From positions 5,020,001 through 5,084,000 of the forward strand of contig NC_019682.1 of NCBI RefSeq assembly GCF_000316575.1: a stretch of DNA of 64,000 bases, read 5' to 3'. The notes under the pieces are model-generated. The model searched no databases. It saw nothing but the letters and a program-made list of their open reading frames with translations, and had not been told where the DNA came from. The position numbers and the translations under genes are program-made. The DNA is from Calothrix sp. PCC 7507. Lineage in GTDB: Bacteria > Cyanobacteriota > Cyanobacteriia > Cyanobacteriales > Nostocaceae. Of this stretch, positions 61,282 to 64,000 are shown piece by piece. The first letter of the stretch is position 1, and every line of letters starts with the position of its first letter.

Positions 61282-62469
61282 CTAATTTTGTGAATTAAAT
61301 GTATCTGTAGCTTTTTCCAAAATTAAATCTTGAGGTGTTGCCTCTATCTGTAAATTTTCCCAATGATTTAAATTAGTATTAGCATCATTTGAAATTATTT
61401 CTTGCTTCGGTTTATTGGCTTGAGATGTAAGCTGAGATATTTTATCCTCCCACTGTTTTATACTCTTACTCGCTGCCGCATATAAATAACTTTCATTATT
61501 AATCAAACTAGCTTTACTAATTGCTAGTTGCAAAGATATCTCATCATTTTTAGCAGCTAATTTCTTAGCTTCTTGCAAATAAGAACTATCTTCAACCCTT
61601 TCTATTTTGTGTTTTATACTAGTGATAAATTTTTGCGCTTCTTCATATCGATTATCAGAAATGATCAAGTTCGCCTCATCAACTGCAGATCTCATATCCT
61701 CAATTTTGCCAGAACTTGCTAAAGTTCGAGCTTTCTTGAGTTTTGCTATATCTTCTGCCTCTTGTGTCACCTCTAATTGATTAATCAAATCAGTTTCTTT
61801 GATAGTTGTAGATTTAGCAATATCTTCCTCCATCTCTTTTTCCATCTGTGTTATATTTTCATCTTTTTCTCTCACATCCTGGATGTAATGTACCAATTCT
61901 TGATACTTATCTGTTGTCCAATAATTATTATCTAATTTCCTTAACTCTTTAGCTTTGACTAAAGCTAAATACCAGTTATTTTTCTTATCCTTATCTATTG
62001 TCTCTCTGGCAGCTTTATCAATAACTTCTGCTTGTGACCAAATAGATTTCCATTGTTGGATTTTCTTTAACGCTATCTGATGAGCCGGAATATCAACTGG
62101 AATCATATTAGCCATATCTACTGCCTTGCCTAGTTCTCCGGATTGGACAGCATTTTCACTCAAACGCAATATTTCCATCGACCATTTATCAATTAATTTT
62201 GCACTGTATAAAGGATTGTCTTTTGGTATAGTTTCTACTAATTTTATTGCTTGATATAAATTATTCACATCTGGTTCTGAAGCTAGCATATTAGCACAGT
62301 AAAAAACTGAAGCTGCTGCTTGATTTGATAAAGATTCAGATACACAGTCGGCAGTTTCTGGAGATTGTGCAAGGTTCATGATTGCTGCTACCCCAAAAGC
62401 AATAGGTAGTAGGAGAATAGCCATATAAAAACACCACCATTTAATTGGTTGAGTCAATTGAATATTCAT
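61282..62469 (-). CDS. Membrane-anchored helical hypothetical protein
   Basis: 395 residues from the ATG at 62469 (the frame opens seven codons earlier). One N-terminal membrane anchor ('WWCFYMAILLLPIAFGVAAI', about 11-30), then an almost entirely helical, charged extracytoplasmic region with short repeats of the type 'A-x-x-L/A-x-S-G-x-L-x-x-A-x-x-x-A-x-x-I', suggesting solenoid or coiled-coil packing. Similar proteins are common in heterocystous cyanobacteria; I know no function. Convergent with phnM. Confidence 0.65.
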   Translation of the reverse strand: MNIQLTQPIKWWCFYMAILLLPIAFGVAAIMNLAQSPETADCVSESLSNQAAASVFYCANMLASEPDVNNLYQAIKLVETIPKDNPLYSAKLIDKWSMEILRLSENAVQSGELGKAVDMANMIPVDIPAHQIALKKIQQWKSIWSQAEVIDKAARETIDKDKKNNWYLALVKAKELRKLDNNYWTTDKYQELVHYIQDVREKDENITQMEKEMEEDIAKSTTIKETDLINQLEVTQEAEDIAKLKKARTLASSGKIEDMRSAVDEANLIISDNRYEEAQKFITSIKHKIERVEDSSYLQEAKKLAAKNDEISLQLAISKASLINNESYLYAAASKSIKQWEDKISQLTSQANKPKQEIISNDANTNLNHWENLQIEATPQDLILEKATDTFNSQN

Positions 62470-62499
62470 ACATATATGTAGAGCTAACACTTCACTGTT

Positions 62500-62967
62500 A
62501 AGTTAGTATTCCCATCGCTTGAGAAAATATAACTTGAGTTACCAAATAACAGGACGATGTTTGCTCTTGTCCAGAGAATAATACCAATGTAAAATAACGT
62601 AGACGCAAAGCAGCTTGCTCGACTTGCCTACGGGGAAGCAAGCTACGCATAGCGTCTCCGACAGGAGAGATAAATATCGTCAAGTGGGATTGGGCAATGT
62701 CCGCCAAAACTATGATATGCCCTACAGATAAGTAGTCAGACAGAATTAATCACACAAAGTCATTGCGAATGGAGCGTTCGCGCAGCGTCCCGTTGGCGCA
62801 GCCTCTCGTAGAGAAGGGAAGCGGAATGTAGGCGGAACCTTCCCGAAAGGTAGCAATCCCAGCCCTTGCGATTGCTTCACTTCGTACCCTTTGGGAAGGC
62901 TTCGCCTACGCAATGACACAAAAGTAGCGTGAACCAAAAACCGGGAAATTCCATCAAAGTCAACAGC
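62500..62967. repeat. Block of cyanobacterial dispersed repeats
   Basis: Contains repeat fragments GCATAGCGTCTCCGACAGGAG, GCGTTCGCGCAGCGTCCCG and TCTCGTAGAGAAGGG, typical multi-copy palindromic repeats in Nostocales. No gene seen; the short open frames are not supported. Confidence 0.6.
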
Positions 62968-63079
62968 CTAGTAGTCTGTCAATTTTGTTTTGAGGGGTTT
63001 TTGGTAGTGCGGGCATCTTGCCCGCGTGAGCGAGACGCTCACACTACAGTCCCTCATTTCAACCCTGACAAACCACTAG
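62968..63079 (-). mobile_element. CTAG-flanked MITE, copy C (inverse orientation)
   Basis: Reverse complement of copies A and B, with the interior hairpin changed at GCGGGCATCTTGCCCGC and both CTAG edges kept. Confidence 0.88.
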
Positions 63080-63126
63080 GTTTCGCCTACAGAATGACAA
63101 GCATTTAAGCAGACATGATATAAGTC

Positions 63127-63933
63127 CTAATCATGCCTTGAAGAGTCAGGCATAATTGTTTCCTGAAGATTTACGCCACTAAAGTTAGCTCCTTTGAGGT
63201 TAGCACCCGTGAGGTTGGCTCTGCAAAGATCAGCCCCCGCTAAATTTGCGCCGCTTAAGTTACTCCAACTCAAGTTAGCGCCTCTCAAGTCTGCCTTAGT
63301 CAAATTAGCCCGGAACAAATACGCACTACTCAAATGAGCCTTACTCAAATTAGCTTTGTATAAGTCAGCTTGATACAGGTAAGCCCCCATCACTTCTGCT
63401 TCATACAAGTTTGCTTCACTTAAATCAGTTGCAATCAAGTTAGCAGCAATCAGGTTCGCAAAACTGAGGTTAGCCCGCATTAACTTTGCTGCACCTAAAT
63501 CTGCGTCTCTCAAATTAGCATGACTCAAGTCAGTGCCAATCAAATTAGCATCAACAAGCACAGCATCTCTGAGATTTGCTTGACTCAAATCAGCCCCAAT
63601 CAAATTAGCACGACTCAAATCTGCTTGTGTCAGTGTAGTGTTACCCAAGTTAGCAACACTAAAGTTAGTTCCAATCAAGTTAGCTTCAATTAGCTTGGCT
63701 GCATATAGGTTAGCGCTACCGAGGTCAGCACCGCTCAGGTTGGCTCGCACAAGTAAAGCATTGCTTAAATTAACCCGATTCAAGTTTGCATCCTGGAGGT
63801 AAGCGCCTCTGAGGTTATGCCCTTGCAAGTTCGCGGTACTGAGGTCTGGTGTAATCTGGGGATTGTTTTCTCTCCACTCAGTCCATGTAACTGCACCTGC
63901 TTTCAATAAAGCCAGATGCTCTCGATTTGCCAT
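63127..63933 (-). CDS. Pentapeptide repeat protein
   Basis: 268 residues from ATG 63933, which has a strong Shine-Dalgarno (AAAGGAGAG); the frame opens 13 codons earlier. After a 38-residue helical N terminus ('LLKAGAVTWTEWRENNP') come about 44 pentapeptides A(N/D)LxX, e.g. 'ANLSGADLGSANLYAAKLIEANLIG', forming a right-handed quadrilateral beta helix. No signal peptide or catalytic domain. Functions vary in the family (gyrase protection, scaffold); none can be chosen here. The DNA itself is a degenerate 15-bp repeat. Confidence 0.9.
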   Translation of the reverse strand: MANREHLALLKAGAVTWTEWRENNPQITPDLSTANLQGHNLRGAYLQDANLNRVNLSNALLVRANLSGADLGSANLYAAKLIEANLIGTNFSVANLGNTTLTQADLSRANLIGADLSQANLRDAVLVDANLIGTDLSHANLRDADLGAAKLMRANLSFANLIAANLIATDLSEANLYEAEVMGAYLYQADLYKANLSKAHLSSAYLFRANLTKADLRGANLSWSNLSGANLAGADLCRANLTGANLKGANFSGVNLQETIMPDSSRHD

Positions 63934-64000
63934 TTTCTCTCCTTTAGGAAACTCCAAAAAATAAATATCCAATTTCTGAAATTTTTCTCCCCCTGCTTCC

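Noticed and set aside
1-64000. tRNA, rRNA, tmRNA or known riboswitches
   Set aside because: No cloverleaf, conserved rRNA block or riboswitch core recognised on either strand.

Overview
The window comes from a filamentous, heterocystous-type cyanobacterium (Nostocales-like). Evidence: the HIP1 octamer GCGATCGC recurs throughout; acsF (chlorophyll synthesis), hisIE, hemL, an SLH/OprB porin, pentapeptide proteins and DUF2996 are present; and short heptamer repeats and MITE-like elements are unusually dense between genes. No tRNA, rRNA or cas gene was recognised.

Layout. 1-1.8 kb: minus-strand three-gene cluster with a Lys/Glu-rich protein and two ATP-grasp-like proteins, the last running off the window. 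1.9-24 kb: mostly housekeeping genes (acsF, TM2 protein, xseA/xseB, recA, FHA protein, Ser/Thr kinase with pentapeptide repeats, hemL, hisIE, hisD, TPR protein, mntH, ziaR/ziaA-type zinc efflux), with orphan antitoxins and MITEs. 22.8-26 kb: repeat-rich and gene-poor. 26-34 kb: conflict/signalling island with a NACHT STAND NTPase, a receiver protein lacking its phospho-acceptor Asp, and a translationally coupled alpha/beta hydrolase plus caspase-like NB-ARC-TPR protein broken by a frameshift. 34-43 kb: FAD-binding/persulfide-dioxygenase fusion, a 1.7-kb repeat desert with a strongly structured RNA candidate, a GH65 phosphorylase/HAD mutase fusion, and a porin. 43.5-61 kb: a complete C-P lyase phosphonate locus (phnC,D,E,F,G,H,I,J,K,L,M plus a second phnM, a GNAT, a FosA-like VOC protein and a PhnZ-like HD oxygenase). 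61-64 kb: a membrane-anchored helical protein and a pentapeptide protein.

The phosphonate locus is the main story. Two PHO-box-like triplets precede phnC, suggesting phosphate-starvation control. PhnCDE would import phosphonates, PhnGHIJKL with PhnM would break the C-P bond, and PhnF would repress. The locus has been invaded by repeats: nested MITEs between phnD and phnE, a 47-repeat CRISPR array between phnE and phnF, heptamer repeats at most gene junctions, and more elements between phnM and the HD gene. The terminal CRISPR repeat is in frame with phnF and encodes its last nine residues and stop codon. The same pattern (a repeat supplying a C-terminal tail and stop) is seen in phnI, the GNAT gene, the receiver gene and a small antitoxin-like gene.

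All functional assignments come from reading motifs and family resemblance; no database search was run.
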